A stretch of DNA of 64,000 bases from Synechococcus sp. CBW1002 (GTDB lineage: Bacteria; Cyanobacteriota; Cyanobacteriia; PCC-6307; Cyanobiaceae), in assembly GCF_015840915.1 (NCBI RefSeq), contig NZ_CP060398.1, positions 2,232,001 through 2,296,000 of the forward strand, in the 5' to 3' direction. Shown in pieces: positions 49,915-58,858 of the stretch (positions are counted from its first letter, which is position 1; every line of letters starts with the position of its first letter). The position numbers and the translations under genes are program-made. The notes beneath the pieces are model-generated. The model saw nothing but the letters and a program-made list of their open reading frames with translations, ran no database searches and was not told the origin of the DNA.

Positions 49915-50406
49915 TCAACCGTTGCCCAGGGCCGGAGCGTTGCCCAGCGCCGGATCTTCGCCCTGAGCACCGGCCTCGTCTTGTGCAGCAGGCTGGCCCA
50001 GCCTCACGGCCTGGGACTGCATCATCCGCAGGATGTTGAGAAACCCGTTGGCCCGAGATGGGGTCAGGCTCGCCTGCAGCCCGGTGGCGGCGATGAAGGC
50101 GGGATCCACCGCAGCGGCCTCAGCCGGCGTCAGCCCTTCAAGACCCTCAATCAACAGGGCCAGCAGGCCCTTGGTGATCTGGGCGTCGGAATCACCCTGC
50201 CAGTGCAGCGTTCCATCGACCAGCTCCCCCACCACGAACACCTGAGACACACAGCCCTTCACCTTGTAGGCGTCCTGCCGGAACTGATCGGGCAACGGCG
50301 CCAGCTTCTTGGCCAGCCAGAGCACGTATTCGTAACGGCGTCTGGGCTCGGCGGTGCTGCCGAGCTTCTCGACGATGCGGTCGAGGGAGGGACTTCCGCT
50401 GGCCAT
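49915..50406 (-). CDS. sufE: Cysteine desulfuration protein SufE
   Basis: SufE accepts persulfide sulfur from SufS and passes it to the SufBCD scaffold. The 163-residue product has the conserved DRIVEKLGSTAEPRRRYEYV start, the active-site Cys in YKVKGCVSQVFV, and GDSDAQITKGLLALL. An Ala/Gly/Asp-rich tail of about 30 residues follows the fold. ATG 50406 is chosen by family fit. It lies between the NikL-like gene (4 bp upstream) and hom (47 bp downstream), all on the minus strand. Confidence 0.95.
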   Translation of the reverse strand: MASGSPSLDRIVEKLGSTAEPRRRYEYVLWLAKKLAPLPDQFRQDAYKVKGCVSQVFVVGELVDGTLHWQGDSDAQITKGLLALLIEGLEGLTPAEAAAVDPAFIAATGLQASLTPSRANGFLNILRMMQSQAVRLGQPAAQDEAGAQGEDPALGNAPALGNG

Positions 50407-50410
50407 CGGC

Positions 50411-50929
50411 TCAGCCCTGGCGGCGGCTGCCCAGCCGGGCAAGGCGCACCAGGGTCCCGGCCGAGAGGAGGCCTCCAAGCGAGGCGAGGCCAATGGTGAT
50501 CAGTGGCACGCCGGGAGAACGGAGCTCCTGCTGCCAGGCGGCGTCGATCCCGAGGGGGCTGGTGACCTGACGAACCTGGTTGTCGCCCTTGGCAGGCAGT
50601 TCGATGTAGTCGCGATGGCCGGATCCCCCATCCACCTGCACTTCCCAATCTTCGGCGTTGGCCATCGACGCGGGCAGCTGGAAACGCAGCTTGCCCTGGG
50701 TGTCGGTACGGCCCACCAGAATCGGATCACCGCCACCGGGTGGCATCAGCCGCACCAGGGCTTCGGCGACGGGCGCTCCACTGGAAAAGTGGCTCTGCAA
50801 CATCATGTCGTCGTTGAGGCTGCTGAGGCGCTCCAGACTGCTCTCCACGGCATGGGCCCTGGCGGCACAGGGGTTGAGCAGGATTCCGGCCACTGCCGGA
50901 ACCAGAACCGCGACGGCACGGAGACGCAT
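50411..50929 (-). CDS. Periplasmic NikL/CbiL-like protein
   Basis: The 172-residue product has a signal peptide (AVAVLVPAVAGILLNPCAARA) giving a mature start near AHAVESSL, a beta-sandwich of the carboxypeptidase-regulatory type (SGAPVAEALVRLMPPGGGDP, RTDTQGKLRFQLP, EVQVDGGSGHRDYIELP), and a C-terminal membrane segment (VPLITIGLASLGGLLSAGTLV). This layout resembles NikL/CbiL accessory subunits of nickel or cobalt ECF transporters, but no transporter gene is adjacent, so the link is a guess. It is 4 bp upstream of sufE. Confidence 0.55.
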   Translation of the reverse strand: MRLRAVAVLVPAVAGILLNPCAARAHAVESSLERLSSLNDDMMLQSHFSSGAPVAEALVRLMPPGGGDPILVGRTDTQGKLRFQLPASMANAEDWEVQVDGGSGHRDYIELPAKGDNQVRQVTSPLGIDAAWQQELRSPGVPLITIGLASLGGLLSAGTLVRLARLGSRRQG

Positions 50930-51245
50930 GGGGAACCTCAGGACGCTTTCCAGCGACTATCGCTGCTTTTTCCGGCCTGCACCATCCTCACCATCGAACT
51001 CACCATCAGCGAGAGGGCATCGCTGGATGACCCACCAGCCTGTCCGCGGGCCTGGAGCTCTGAGGCGAGCACACGCTCGGGGGCGGAATCGGTCAGGGCG
51101 GAGAGGGCGGGAGAACGCATCAGAACCGGCTCGACCAGAACTTCGAGATTCTGATCCTGCCAAATTCACGGCGTCCTCAGCGGCCTGGCGCCCAGGAGTT
51201 ACAAGGTTGCAATGATTGTGGGGGCTGAGGGGTGAACCCTGAGGG
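50930..51245. other. Region upstream of the NikL-like gene
   Basis: These 316 bases hold one 60-codon minus-strand frame (50938-51120, ending 8 bp before the NikL-like start) with a helix-like middle (SDALSLMVSSMVRMVQAG). It has no visible ribosome-binding site and no family I know, so it may be a small leader gene or chance. The remainder shows no clear terminator or RNA motif. Confidence 0.35.
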
Positions 51246-51845
51246 TCAGGGCTTGGGCACCAGCACCAGCCCGGTTTCGCTCAGCCAGCCCTGGAAGGGC
51301 ACGTCCCAGGGATCGGCCGGCAGCGCCTCCACCACACAACCCTGGGGCAGCACCACCAGCGCCGGCACATCCCCCCAGGCGGGCAGGATCCGCAGGCGGT
51401 CGTACCAACCACCGCCATAGCCGAGGCGAAGGCCGCGGCGATCCACCGCCAGGGCCGGCACCAGCAGCAGCGCCAGCTCCGCCGGATCCAGCGTTGCCTG
51501 CGGATCCGAGGGCGCCGGGATGCCGCAGCCGTCAGGCCGCAGCGGCTCCCCAGGCTGCCAGGCGCGGTAATCAAGGACTTGCCGCTCGGAGGCCGTGGCC
51601 GCCGGGGCCCAGGGCAGGGCGATGCGACCGGGCCAAAGGTCGGCCAGCCCGCGCAGATCCGCCTCGCCAGCCAGGGGCCAGTAGAGGCCGACGCTCCGTT
51701 GCGGCGGCACTAGGGCCGGCAGGTGGCGCCGGGCCATGGCAGCCAGGCCGGCTGCGGCAGCTGGCAGCAGGGCGCGCCGTCGGGTCCGCCAGTGGGTGCG
51801 CAGCTGCACCTTGGTGCTGGGGCAGGCGTCTAGCGGGTCCGCCAT
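51246..51845 (-). CDS. 5-formyltetrahydrofolate cyclo-ligase
   Basis: The enzyme converts 5-formyl-THF with ATP to 5,10-methenyl-THF. The 199-residue product has an N-terminal helical part with QLRTHWRTRRRAL (substrate and phosphate contacts), GLYWPLAGEADLRGL, and the nucleotide motif RLGYGGGWYDRLR near residue 150. The C-terminus WDVPFQGWLSETGLV is typical. Its start lies 1 bp after the ruvC stop, so it is in the bchI-ruvC run. Confidence 0.92.
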   Translation of the reverse strand: MADPLDACPSTKVQLRTHWRTRRRALLPAAAAGLAAMARRHLPALVPPQRSVGLYWPLAGEADLRGLADLWPGRIALPWAPAATASERQVLDYRAWQPGEPLRPDGCGIPAPSDPQATLDPAELALLLVPALAVDRRGLRLGYGGGWYDRLRILPAWGDVPALVVLPQGCVVEALPADPWDVPFQGWLSETGLVLVPKP

Positions 51846-51846
51846 C

Positions 51847-52311
51847 TCAGCGTTGGAACCAGCCCGTCAGGGCAACAGCCAGGGCATCGGCGGCGTCGTC
51901 CGGCCGCGGCGGGATCTCCAGCTGCAATTCCCGCATCACCGCCTCCAGCACCTCCTGCTTCTCGGCATGGCCCGAGCCAGCCAGGGCGAGCTTGATCTGC
52001 ATGGGAGGGAATTCCACGACCGGCACCTTGAAGCGGGCCAGGGTCATCATCAGCACACCGCGCGCCTGCACCACCGAGATCGTGGTGCTGGAGCGGTAGA
52101 AGAAGAACTTCTCCACCGCCGCCAGCTGGGGCCGCCAGGTGCGGATCAGCAGCCTGAGATCCCGGGCGATCTCCACCATCCGATCCCCCTCGCTGCGGCC
52201 CGGATCGGTGCGGATGATGCCGCAGTCGAGCATGCGCTGCAGACCGCCACTGGTGTCGATCACGCCGTAGCCCACACGGGCCAGGCCGGGGTCGATACCA
52301 AGGATGCGCAT
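51847..52311 (-). CDS. ruvC: Holliday junction resolvase RuvC
   Basis: RuvC cuts Holliday junctions released by RuvAB. The 154-residue product has the RNase H-like fold with catalytic acids in [13 protein letters not shown] (Asp7), [10 protein letters not shown] (Glu), and the C-terminal [13 protein letters not shown] (Asp pair). It lacks the C-terminal extra residues of E. coli RuvC (173 residues) but all catalytic positions are present. It lies 12 bp downstream of bchI and 1 bp before the cyclo-ligase. Confidence 0.95.
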   Translation of the reverse strand: MRILGIDPGLARVGYGVIDTSGGLQRMLDCGIIRTDPGRSEGDRMVEIARDLRLLIRTWRPQLAAVEKFFFYRSSTTISVVQARGVLMMTLARFKVPVVEFPPMQIKLALAGSGHAEKQEVLEAVMRELQLEIPPRPDDAADALAVALTGWFQR

Positions 52312-52323
52312 GCCGGCAGGCCG

Positions 52324-53412
52324 TCAGCCGGCCAGCGCCAGCTCGAAGTCGCGCCGATCGGTGCTCACAGGCCGTTCAAACACCTTGCAGAACACCTTCA
52401 CCACCCGATCACCGGAATCGATCTGCTCCAGCGGGTCCTTGCGCAGGCGGTGGCGCAGGCAGCAGGCCACCACCCTGGCCACATCGTCTTCGCTCACCTC
52501 GGTGCGCCCCTCGAAGGCGGCCAGGGCCCGGGCCGCCCGGTTGGTGACGATGTCGCCGCGCAGACCGTCGACGTCGAGCTCGCCGCACACTCCCGAAATC
52601 CGGATGCGCAGGTCATCGTCGATCACCACCGATCCGAGGCGCTGCTGGGCCTCCACCACCCTCGCCTGCAGGGCCTCCTGGGTGGTCTGCACAGCGGTGT
52701 TGAAGCCATCGGGGTCGTCATCAAAGGCGGTGCGCTGATCCACCACCTGCACCCGCAGCTCGGGATCACGCACGGTGCGCACCTCCACGCTCATGCCGAA
52801 GCGATCCAGCAGCTGGGGCCGCAGTTCGCCCTCCTCGGGGTTCCCCGAACCGATCAGCACGAAACGGGCCGGGTGGCGCACGCTCACCCCCTCCCGCTCC
52901 ACGGTGTTCCAGCCCGAAGCGGCCGAATCCAGCAACACGTCGACCAGATGGTCGTCGAGCAGGTTCACCTCATCCACGTAGAGCAGACCGCGGTTGGCCT
53001 TGGCCAGCAGCCCCGGCTCAAAGGCGCGCACCCCCTCGCTGAGGGCCTTCTCGATGTCGATCGTGCCGCAGAGACGGTCTTCGGTGGCGCCCAGGGGCAG
53101 GTCCACCATCGGCACCTGGCGGGCTTCGGTGGGGAGGGTTTCGCCCTGCTCAGCCCGCTGACGCACTTCGGCGCTCTGCAGGTCGGGGTCGAAGGGAGAG
53201 CTGTTGTAGGGGTCGCCCGCCACCACGTCGATTTCGGGCAGCAGGTCGGCCAGGGCCCGGATCGTGGTGCTCTTCCCCGTACCCCGGTCGCCCATGATCA
53301 TCACCCCGCCGATGCGGGGATCGATCACGTTGAGCAGCAGGGCCAACTTCATCTCCTCCTGCCCCACGATGGCGGTGAAGGGGAAGACCCGGCGCTTCCG
53401 GACTTGACTCAC
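52324..53412 (-). CDS. bchI: Magnesium chelatase ATPase subunit I
   Basis: BchI/ChlI is the AAA+ motor that, with ChlD and ChlH, inserts Mg2+ into protoporphyrin IX, the first step of chlorophyll synthesis. The 362-residue product has Walker A MGDRGTGKSTTIRAL, Walker B GLLYVDEVNLLDD, the sensor region FVLIGSGNPEEGELRPQLLDRFG and the helical lid RAARALAAFEGR. A GTG start at 53412 (VSQVRKRRVFPFTAIVGQEE) fits the family; the longer frame adds 40 basic residues and is rejected. It leads the bchI-ruvC-cyclo-ligase run. Confidence 0.96.
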   Translation of the reverse strand: MSQVRKRRVFPFTAIVGQEEMKLALLLNVIDPRIGGVMIMGDRGTGKSTTIRALADLLPEIDVVAGDPYNSSPFDPDLQSAEVRQRAEQGETLPTEARQVPMVDLPLGATEDRLCGTIDIEKALSEGVRAFEPGLLAKANRGLLYVDEVNLLDDHLVDVLLDSAASGWNTVEREGVSVRHPARFVLIGSGNPEEGELRPQLLDRFGMSVEVRTVRDPELRVQVVDQRTAFDDDPDGFNTAVQTTQEALQARVVEAQQRLGSVVIDDDLRIRISGVCGELDVDGLRGDIVTNRAARALAAFEGRTEVSEDDVARVVACCLRHRLRKDPLEQIDSGDRVVKVFCKVFERPVSTDRRDFELALAG

Positions 53413-53470
53413 GAGATTGCCTGCACGGTGGAGGGACGGGGCCCGCAAGGGCCGATTGGAGCGGATTGTT

Positions 53471-55063
53471 TCACAGGCTCCGGGGGTCAGGCTCGACCGG
53501 CAGCAGGCTGAGCACCTGCGGCGGCGTGGCATCGGCGGGGTAGATCAGCCGCACCTGGAGCTGCCGCACCTGGCCAGGCGCCAGGCTGATGCGCCCGAGA
53601 GCCGGGCCGGCCTGGCCGGCCCGCTGCACCAGATGAAAGCTTCGCCGACCGGCGGGCTTGCCGGCCGCATCGTCCAGGCCCCGCACCTCCACCGTGCCGC
53701 GGAACATCACGGCCCTCGGAAGCACTGAATTGAAGCGGAGGCCACCCTGGGCCTGGTCCGCCTTGATCGGCGATTCCAGGGCCAGTTGCAACTGGACCGG
53801 CTTGGCCGTGTCGTTTCGTAACGGCAGGCTGAGGTCGTATTCAACCCCGTAGTTCCCATGGGCCGCCCAGGCGGTGCCGGGGTAGAAGCCCGCCAGTTCC
53901 GCCGTCTGCACCTGGCCCGTGCCGAGGCTGCCCCGCTCCAGGGAGGCAATTGGCCAGGAGATCGGCGCCTGACGCACTGAGAGATAAGGGCTGCCGGGAT
54001 CACTGATCTGGCCACGCCAGGTGCTGCCGGTCTGTACGCCGCTGACGCGCGAATAGATGATTCCGCCCTTATGGCCGCGGGGGGTAGGGGTGTGCTCGCG
54101 AGGGCTGAGTGGGCCCTCGAGCAGGGCCTGCCAGCTTTCGCTGCCTGGCGGGGTGTCGAGATCGCCGAAGGTGGCCAGGGTGGCCACATCCACCGGTCCA
54201 TCGCTCTGAAGGCGCAACTGCAGGTTGCGGCCGTTCAGCAGCGGGTCGAGGCCACGCACGGGGATCTCCAGCACCATCAAGGTGGTGAGGCTGCCGGGCG
54301 CCAGGGTCCAGCGCTCCGGGAACAGGGGACTGCGGTAACGCTGCAGAAGCTCGGTGGCCACCCGGCTGCCTGGGCCGGAGAAGACCGGCGTTGAGCCCTG
54401 TTGCAACAACTCCGGCAGGGGCAGGAAGGGGGCGGAGGGCTGGGCCGGATCAAGCGACTGGGACAGGGCCGTGGAGCCACTGAGCAGCCGCAGGGTCACC
54501 GGGTGGTTGCCGCGGGGTGCGGCCACCACGGCCAGCCACAGGGTGGAATCGAGGCTCTCCGGCTTGCCGGCATAGACGTGGTGGCTGAACAGGTCGAAGC
54601 GGCCGTTCAGGGGCAGGTTGAGGTGGGCCTGCGGTACGCCCCGTCCTGCCGGCGCGAAGGTGGACAGCAGGATCCCCGGTCCACGGATCAGTTCGGGGTT
54701 GTTGTCGTTGATCATTGGCACGGCATCGAGCCCGCCGGGGAGGGGCCGCACGCTCTGGCGCCGTAGTTGGGGCGGCGGCGGCTCCGCCGGCTTGGCATCG
54801 GCACTGGACTCCGCCTTGGGCTGCGCCGCCAGGGGCAGGGCTGCGCTCCCGCTCAGCACCAGCAGTCCCAGCAGAGGCGCTCTCAGGACGCGAAGGCACT
54901 GGACAACAGGCTTGAGGAAGGCCGGCTTTTGGCGGGTCGGCGGATGGCAATCAGGTTGCGGGCGGGCAAGGGAAGGACGCGTCATCGGCGGGCGCAGCAT
55001 CGGCAGTCGGAGCAAAGACAGGGCGCCCAAGGGCGCGTTCTGGGGAGGAGGGGAACCACTCAT
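53471..55063 (-). CDS. DUF3370 family secreted protein
   Basis: The 530-residue product belongs to the cyanobacterial DUF3370 family: QSVRPLPGGLDAVPMINDNN, PGILLSTFAPAGRG, FDLFSHHVYAGKPESLDSTL and AHGNYGVEYDLSLPLRNDT are typical. A hydrophobic segment at about residues 62-79 (APLLGLLVLSGSAALPLAA) looks like a signal sequence, so the true start is probably downstream of the longest one. The mature part is Pro- and Leu-rich and mostly beta. No catalytic motif is known. It overlaps the serine-hydrolase gene by 4 nt. Confidence 0.8.
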   Translation of the reverse strand: MSGSPPPQNAPLGALSLLRLPMLRPPMTRPSLARPQPDCHPPTRQKPAFLKPVVQCLRVLRAPLLGLLVLSGSAALPLAAQPKAESSADAKPAEPPPPQLRRQSVRPLPGGLDAVPMINDNNPELIRGPGILLSTFAPAGRGVPQAHLNLPLNGRFDLFSHHVYAGKPESLDSTLWLAVVAAPRGNHPVTLRLLSGSTALSQSLDPAQPSAPFLPLPELLQQGSTPVFSGPGSRVATELLQRYRSPLFPERWTLAPGSLTTLMVLEIPVRGLDPLLNGRNLQLRLQSDGPVDVATLATFGDLDTPPGSESWQALLEGPLSPREHTPTPRGHKGGIIYSRVSGVQTGSTWRGQISDPGSPYLSVRQAPISWPIASLERGSLGTGQVQTAELAGFYPGTAWAAHGNYGVEYDLSLPLRNDTAKPVQLQLALESPIKADQAQGGLRFNSVLPRAVMFRGTVEVRGLDDAAGKPAGRRSFHLVQRAGQAGPALGRISLAPGQVRQLQVRLIYPADATPPQVLSLLPVEPDPRSL

Positions 55064-56133
55064 CGGCGACCGACGAGGGTCTGGGCCACAGCACCGGCCA
55101 TGGCACGGATCAGATCAGTGGAGCGGGGATCATTGAACGGACCTTTCACCATGAAGGCCGCCACCGCCCGCTGTCCGGTGGGCAACTGGATCAGGGCCGC
55201 ATCGGCATAGGCGATGCCGATGTCGCCGGTCTTGTTGTAGACGGTGATCCCAAAGCTCAGCAGCTCGCTGTCGGGATCGGCGGCATCCTTGCCCAGCCCC
55301 TGGAGCAGTCCGAGAGGGATCAGGGTGTTGGTGCGAGACGTTCCCATCACCTCCCGGAAGAGGTCGCGGGCACGCTGGCTCAGCTTCTGGCCTGTGTCCA
55401 CCAGGGCGATCGACTTGGCCAGATCCCGGGCACTGGTGGTGTTGGTGCCGTTCAGATCCGGCAGCCAGTTGTTCACCACCGTGGCCGGCAGCCCCAGTTG
55501 CTGGAAGCGGGCATTGAGCACCGTTTTGCCACCCACCCGCTTGATCAGCAGATTGGTGGCGCTGTTGTCGCTCACACGGATCATTTCGGTGGCCGCCTCG
55601 TAGAAGGGGAAGCGGGTACCCACGGGCCGGCTTGCCATCCAGCCGGCTCCGCCGCCCACCACCTCCTTGGTGAGGGGCAGTGGGTCGTTCCAGCGGAATT
55701 TGCCGTGGTCGTAATCCTCGAGTCCCACCAACAGGATCGGGGTCTTGATCGAGCTGGCCGCCGGCAAGGGGAGGTCAGGCTGAAGTTGGGCGAAGCGGCC
55801 GTCGTCAAGCACCAACAGAAAACCGCTGACCTTGAGGTCCTTGTGGACGGCAGCCTGCTGGCTCCATTTCTGGCTGAGGGCGGTGAGCTCCTGGCGCGGT
55901 TCGAAGCTGCCGAGCGGCAGGCTCTTGATGCCGTTCTCGGCCACCTTCGCATCGGCCAGAGGCTTCTGGATGGCGCCATCGGCCAGGCGGGGGGCCAGCA
56001 GTTTCAAGGTGGTGCCAGTGATCACCCCCAGGCCCACCCCCAGCACCAGCAGCCGCAGAACCAGCTTCAGGGGTTGCCCCCAGCGGTTGGTGCTGGATCG
56101 AGGCGGACGGCCGGCACTCACGGAGAACAGCAA
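55060..56133 (-). CDS. Class A beta-lactamase-fold serine hydrolase
   Basis: The 357-residue product has an N-terminal membrane anchor (LVLRLLVLGVGLGVITGTTL, about residues 25-44) and a penicillin-binding/class A beta-lactamase fold: the SxxK motif in PAASSIKTPILL, the SDN motif in RVSDNSATNLLI, and the KTG motif in VYNKTGDIGIAY. The acid after the SDN motif (Glu166 equivalent) is not obvious, so it may be a PBP-like or esterase relative and not a true lactamase. It is coupled to the DUF3370 gene by a 4-nt overlap. Confidence 0.85.
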   Translation of the reverse strand: MLFSVSAGRPPRSSTNRWGQPLKLVLRLLVLGVGLGVITGTTLKLLAPRLADGAIQKPLADAKVAENGIKSLPLGSFEPRQELTALSQKWSQQAAVHKDLKVSGFLLVLDDGRFAQLQPDLPLPAASSIKTPILLVGLEDYDHGKFRWNDPLPLTKEVVGGGAGWMASRPVGTRFPFYEAATEMIRVSDNSATNLLIKRVGGKTVLNARFQQLGLPATVVNNWLPDLNGTNTTSARDLAKSIALVDTGQKLSQRARDLFREVMGTSRTNTLIPLGLLQGLGKDAADPDSELLSFGITVYNKTGDIGIAYADAALIQLPTGQRAVAAFMVKGPFNDPRSTDLIRAMAGAVAQTLVGRR

Positions 56134-56147
56134 TGGCTGGGCTGACG

Positions 56148-56951
56148 CTAAGGGCTTCCCCGCCGACTCGCCCAGCGCAGCTGTCGCACCATGCCGCGCA
56201 GCAGGGCCACCTCGCCCTCGTCGATCTGGGCGCGCTGCAGCAGGGCCCGCACTTTGGCCATGCGGGCATGGGCGGTGTGCGGATAGAGAAACCCCACCTC
56301 CAGGAGCAGCTCCTCGGCATCCTCCAGGCTGGCCTCCAGGGCTGCCCGGGTGGCGGGATCACCGGGATCCTCCGCCCCGACGGTGCCGGGAGGAGAGGAC
56401 GTTGGTCCCCCCGCGCTGCGCAGGCCGTGCAGCTCGTGCAACACCACCGCCACGGCATGGGACAGGTTGAGCGAGGCGTAGGCGGCGCCCGTGCCGATCT
56501 GCAGCAGCCGGCCGGCCTGCAGCAACTCGTCGTTGCTGAGGCCCCGATCCTCACGACCGAAGACCAGGGCCAGGGGTGCCGCCATCGCCGCCTGGGCCGA
56601 GGAGGGTGCGGTCGGCCCCGACGCTGCTGAGCCCCCCAGCAGCCAGCGCAGGGCCTCGCCTGGAGGCAACAGCGGCAGGGGTGGCGCGTCGAGCCGGCCG
56701 CTGGTGGCCACCACCCGCCGGCAGTCGGCCAGGGCCTCGGCCAAACAGCTGTAGCGGCTGGCCCCCTCCAGCAGGGAGCGGCCATGCACCGCCATCCGCA
56801 CCGCTTCCTCGCCGAGGGGGTCGCAGCGGGGAGCCACCAAGCGCAGGCGGTCCACCCCGAAGTTGGCGCACAGGCGGGCGACGCTGCCGACGTTGAGAGG
56901 GCCTGCCGGCTCCACCAGCACCACGACGATGGGCGGCCGGTCGGGGCTCAA
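56148..56951 (-). CDS. RNA methyltransferase, TrmH/TrmJ (SPOUT) family
   Basis: The SPOUT-fold enzyme methylates a 2'-OH in RNA; TrmJ-type members act on tRNA position 32. Motifs are VVVLVEPAGPLNVGSVARL (motif 1), PLALVFGREDRGLSNDELLQ (motif 2) and YASLNLSHAVAVVLHEL (motif 3, knot). A C-terminal helical part of about 70 residues carries ARMAKVRALLQRAQIDEGEV. The first fitting start is TTG 56951, 4 bp after the cytM stop; the longest frame adds 30 unrelated residues. tRNA rather than rRNA as substrate is by analogy. Confidence 0.85.
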   Translation of the reverse strand: MSPDRPPIVVVLVEPAGPLNVGSVARLCANFGVDRLRLVAPRCDPLGEEAVRMAVHGRSLLEGASRYSCLAEALADCRRVVATSGRLDAPPLPLLPPGEALRWLLGGSAASGPTAPSSAQAAMAAPLALVFGREDRGLSNDELLQAGRLLQIGTGAAYASLNLSHAVAVVLHELHGLRSAGGPTSSPPGTVGAEDPGDPATRAALEASLEDAEELLLEVGFLYPHTAHARMAKVRALLQRAQIDEGEVALLRGMVRQLRWASRRGSP

Positions 56952-56955
56952 GGGA

Positions 56956-57429
56956 TCAAGGCAGGGTGTGGAGGAACGCGAGCAGATCAGCCATGGCCTG
57001 GGGATCGGGCTGGAAGCGCGGCATCGGCGGGGTACGGCCACTCACCACCTGCTCGATCAGCTGGCGATCGCTCTTGCGGCGATCGACGCCATGCAGATTC
57101 GGGCCCACCAGTCCCTGGGCCGCCAGGCCGTGGCAGCCAGCACAGTTGAGTCGAAACAGTCGCCCGCCGTTACCGGCCGAGCCGGTGAGGTCGATCGTCT
57201 GGCGGGTGTAGGGATCCATCCGTGCCACCGGCAGCACCACCAGCACCAGCAGGATGCAGGCGACGGCAGCCACCGCCACCAGGGCCGCGACCAGGCCACG
57301 TCTCCGTCCTCCTGAACTCTCGTCATGTCCGGGCGGCGCGATCCCGGAGAGACCGTCTGGGCTGCTCAGCGCGGGGGAGGGAGGAGCTGTCACGGATGGA
57401 GAAAAGGCACGCAGTGCCGACCGGCGCAT
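56956..57429 (-). CDS. cytM: Cytochrome c-M
   Basis: CytM is a membrane-anchored low-abundance c-type cytochrome of cyanobacteria, thought to be involved in electron flow under stress or dark heterotrophic conditions. The 157-residue product has an N-terminal Pro/Ser-rich part, one membrane segment ([21 protein letters not shown]), then a class I domain with haem motif CAGCH and the downstream Met ligand region [15 protein letters not shown]. The [19 protein letters not shown] segment matches cytochrome M. The start is the ATG at 57429. Confidence 0.9.
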   Translation of the reverse strand: MRRSALRAFSPSVTAPPSPALSSPDGLSGIAPPGHDESSGGRRRGLVAALVAVAAVACILLVLVVLPVARMDPYTRQTIDLTGSAGNGGRLFRLNCAGCHGLAAQGLVGPNLHGVDRRKSDRQLIEQVVSGRTPPMPRFQPDPQAMADLLAFLHTLP

Positions 57430-57453
57430 GGAAGAATTGTGCCGTGCTTCCCG

Positions 57454-58218
57454 TCACGGCGTTTCCCCATGATCGAACCCCTGCTCTGCGGCATCGTGCT
57501 GGGTCTGATCCCCGTGACCCTGGTGGGGCTGTTCGTGGCTGCCTGGAACCAGTACCGCCGCGGCAGTGCCCTCGGCGGCTGAAACCGGTCTGTTGACCTC
57601 CAGCAGCTGAATCGTGGTGCTGCCATAGCGCCGCTCGTCGCGGCAGCGCCATCCCGCTGGCAGCTCGGGCCGGGCGTTGCTGGCGCACTCCCAGATCAGC
57701 GTTCCACCCGGTGCGAGCCACGTTCCGTCCAGCAGAGCCGCCGCAATCGCCGGGTAAAGCCCAGCCTGGTAGGGAGGATCGGCGTAGATCAGATCAAAAC
57801 CAGTACCGGCCTGCTCTCGCTTGAGCCAGCCGATCACCTCCTGGCAGATCACCGTCAGCTTCGGCACTGTCAACGAAGGGCTCGTCAACGGAGACTCCGT
57901 CAGGCAGGGATCTGAAACCGTGGTCCGTTCGGGGGTCCAGCGGGTGGCAGCCGTCACACCGGCCACAGCTTCGAGGTTGCTGCGGCTGATGGCGGCATGG
58001 CGGCGATCCTTGTCCACTGCCACCACCACGGCGGCTCCACGCTGCAGGGCTTCACAGCCCATGGCACCGCTGCCGCTGAACAGATCCAGCCAGGTCGCAT
58101 CCGGCAGATCGCGGCACAGCATGTTCATGACCGCTTCGCGCACCCGGGCCGGGGTGGGGCGGGCCCCATGGCCCGGCGGGCTGAGCAAGGTGCGGCCACC
58201 GCTGAGACGCAGGCTCAC
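57454..58218 (-). CDS. rsmD: 16S rRNA (guanine966-N2)-methyltransferase RsmD
   Basis: RsmD methylates G966 of 16S rRNA. The product (254 residues from GTG 58218) has the RsmD start [18 protein letters not shown] motif [16 protein letters not shown], and the catalytic NPPY-type motif as [11 protein letters not shown]. The family is usually about 190 residues; here a Thr/Ser-rich insertion follows [18 protein letters not shown], and about 40 residues are added at the C-terminus. That tail (from roughly 57580 down) is read antisense through petG and has no family similarity, so the true end may be earlier in evolution. It is close to hisH. Confidence 0.88.
   Translation of the reverse strand: MSLRLSGGRTLLSPPGHGARPTPARVREAVMNMLCRDLPDATWLDLFSGSGAMGCEALQRGAAVVVAVDKDRRHAAISRSNLEAVAGVTAATRWTPERTTVSDPCLTESPLTSPSLTVPKLTVICQEVIGWLKREQAGTGFDLIYADPPYQAGLYPAIAAALLDGTWLAPGGTLIWECASNARPELPAGWRCRDERRYGSTTIQLLEVNRPVSAAEGTAAAVLVPGSHEQPHQGHGDQTQHDAAEQGFDHGETP
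57469..57582 (+). CDS. petG: Cytochrome b6f subunit PetG
   Basis: PetG is a one-helix subunit that stabilises the b6f complex. The 37-residue product ([20 protein letters not shown], then [11 protein letters not shown]) is near identical in pattern to other PetG proteins and has the right length. ATG 57469 is the clear start, 40 bp from cytM and divergent from it. The same DNA is covered on the minus strand by the C-terminal extension of rsmD. Confidence 0.95.
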   Translation: MIEPLLCGIVLGLIPVTLVGLFVAAWNQYRRGSALGG

Positions 58219-58228
58219 GAGGCTCCTC

Positions 58229-58858
58229 TCAGGCTGGCAGCTGGGCGAGCCACTCCAGCCAGCGGCGCAGCATCGCCTCGCCCACCGGGCCCGATTTTTC
58301 TGGATGGAACTGACAGGCCGCGATCCGCTCCTGCCAGACCGCCGCGGTGAGCGGCACTCCACCGAAATCCACCTGGGCGGTGATGCAGGCCGGGTCCAGC
58401 GGTTCGGCGGCGTAGGAGTGCACGAAATAGACCCACTGCGGCGGTAGCCCATCGGGGAGCAGCGCACTGGCCTGGGCTGGCAGCAACGGTGCCCATCCCA
58501 TGTGCGGGATCGGATGACCCGGCAGCCGAGGCAGAGCGCTGACACGCCCGGCCAGCAATCCCAGCCCGGGGCGTTGGCCTTCGTCGCTGGCCTCGAAGAG
58601 AAGCTGCAGCCCCAGGCAGATGCCGAGCAGGGGCCGACCAGCTCCACACCATGCGGCAATCGCCGGGATCAAGCCCGACTGCTCCAGGCGGTCCATGGCT
58701 GGATCAAACGCCCCCACTCCCGGCAGCACCAGGGCCTGCACACCCTCGATCTGAGCGGCGGTGTGGATCGGCACCACCGCAGCGCCGAGACGCTCGAAGG
58801 CCCGCTGCACCGAGTGGAGGTTGCCCATGCCGTAGTCGAGCAGGCCGAGCCGGATCAC
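58229..58858 (-). CDS. hisH: Imidazole glycerol phosphate synthase subunit HisH
   Basis: HisH is the glutaminase that feeds ammonia to HisF in histidine synthesis. The 209-residue product has the start IRLGLLDYGMGNLHSVQRAF, the oxyanion strand ALVLPGVGAFDPAMDRL, nucleophile Cys in LLGICLGLQLLFEAS, and the His/Glu pair in CQFHPEKSG. Length is normal. It overlaps the LOG gene stop by 4 nt and lies 10 bp upstream of rsmD. Confidence 0.96.
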   Translation of the reverse strand: MIRLGLLDYGMGNLHSVQRAFERLGAAVVPIHTAAQIEGVQALVLPGVGAFDPAMDRLEQSGLIPAIAAWCGAGRPLLGICLGLQLLFEASDEGQRPGLGLLAGRVSALPRLPGHPIPHMGWAPLLPAQASALLPDGLPPQWVYFVHSYAAEPLDPACITAQVDFGGVPLTAAVWQERIAACQFHPEKSGPVGEAMLRRWLEWLAQLPA

